In this document: positions 5,226 through 5,301 of the stretch, piece by piece | Numbering within the stretch: position 1 is the stretch's first letter | Layout: each line of letters begins with the position of its first letter | DNA from: JANRKG01 sp033763635 | Lineage (GTDB): Bacteria > Cyanobacteriota > Cyanobacteriia > GCF-001939115 | DNA: 5,301 bases | Assembly (NCBI GenBank): GCA_033763635.1 | Contig: JANRKG010000435.1 | Span: 1-5,301, forward strand | Direction: 5' to 3' | Position numbers and translations under genes: made by a program | Notes under the pieces: generated by a model | The model's input: the letters and a program-made list of their open reading frames with translations, nothing else | Database searches by the model: none | What the model was told of the DNA's origin: nothing

Positions 5226-5301
5226 TCACTCAAAACGAACAATATCTCTCATCCCCAGCAAGTTGTACCGCCTTATTGCCCAAGGCAGTCCGATGAGGAG
5301 G
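5226..5301 (-). CDS. Possible C-terminal end of a protein running off the right edge (partial)
   Basis: Read on the - strand from the window edge, the frame is open for about 24 codons to TGA (5228-5226) and ends IGLPWAIRRYNLLGMRDIVR followed by F and E. The composition is protein-like and the position (convergent with the long gene, ~157 bases away) is reasonable, but the piece is too short to exclude chance or name a family. Confidence 0.3.
   Translation of the reverse strand, partial: LLIGLPWAIRRYNLLGMRDIVRFE

Noticed and set aside
1..5301. tRNA, rRNA, riboswitch or complete transposase
   Set aside because: None was recognised on either strand by eye.

Overview
The window looks like chromosomal DNA from a cyanobacterium, probably one with a large, repeat-rich genome. 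The signs are a Uma2-family nuclease gene, two copies of the octamer GCGATCGC (1239-1246 and 2480-2487, the HIP1 palindrome typical of cyanobacteria), a piece of a two-component sensor kinase of cyanobacterial flavour, and a giant TPR-containing protein. This assignment is inference from sequence style; no species is claimed.

Layout from left to right: (1) the last ~35 codons of an unidentified + strand gene (3-110). (2) A Uma2-family protein on the - strand (138-782), convergent with it. (3) A gene-poor stretch (783-1140) with a weak 44-codon - strand reading frame and a motif resembling the end of an insertion element. (4) A 5'-truncated histidine kinase fragment (1141-1389) that keeps only the last part of the ATP-binding domain. 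(5) A non-coding stretch with a 9-bp inverted repeat (1474-1510). (6) One very long + strand gene (1751-5068, 1105 codons) filling the right two thirds of the window. (7) A short spacer with a small hairpin, then the possible last ~24 codons of a - strand gene at the right edge.

The long gene is the main interest. It encodes a mosaic: an uncharacterised domain with an alpha-helical start and later beta-rich parts, six beta-propeller-like blades (three alternating A-B pairs) that appear to sit inside that domain, and a C-terminal helical array made of a 92-residue unit repeated three times. The propeller and the C-terminal units still show strong DNA-level identity between copies, so duplication or gene conversion was recent or is continuing. 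The annotated ATG (1751) has no Shine-Dalgarno sequence, and recognisable protein sequence continues upstream of it in frame. A well-placed AGGAGG plus ATG (1619-1635) opens a short ORF in a different frame that overlaps it. The gene therefore probably has a disturbed 5' end: a frameshift, an internal deletion or an assembly error.

No operon is evident. The genes face in alternating directions, and the left half (truncated kinase, element-like motif, stray reading frames) looks like a degraded accessory region. I see no CRISPR array, tRNA, rRNA or complete mobile element. The only candidate for an undescribed system is the long mosaic protein; its function cannot be read from the sequence.
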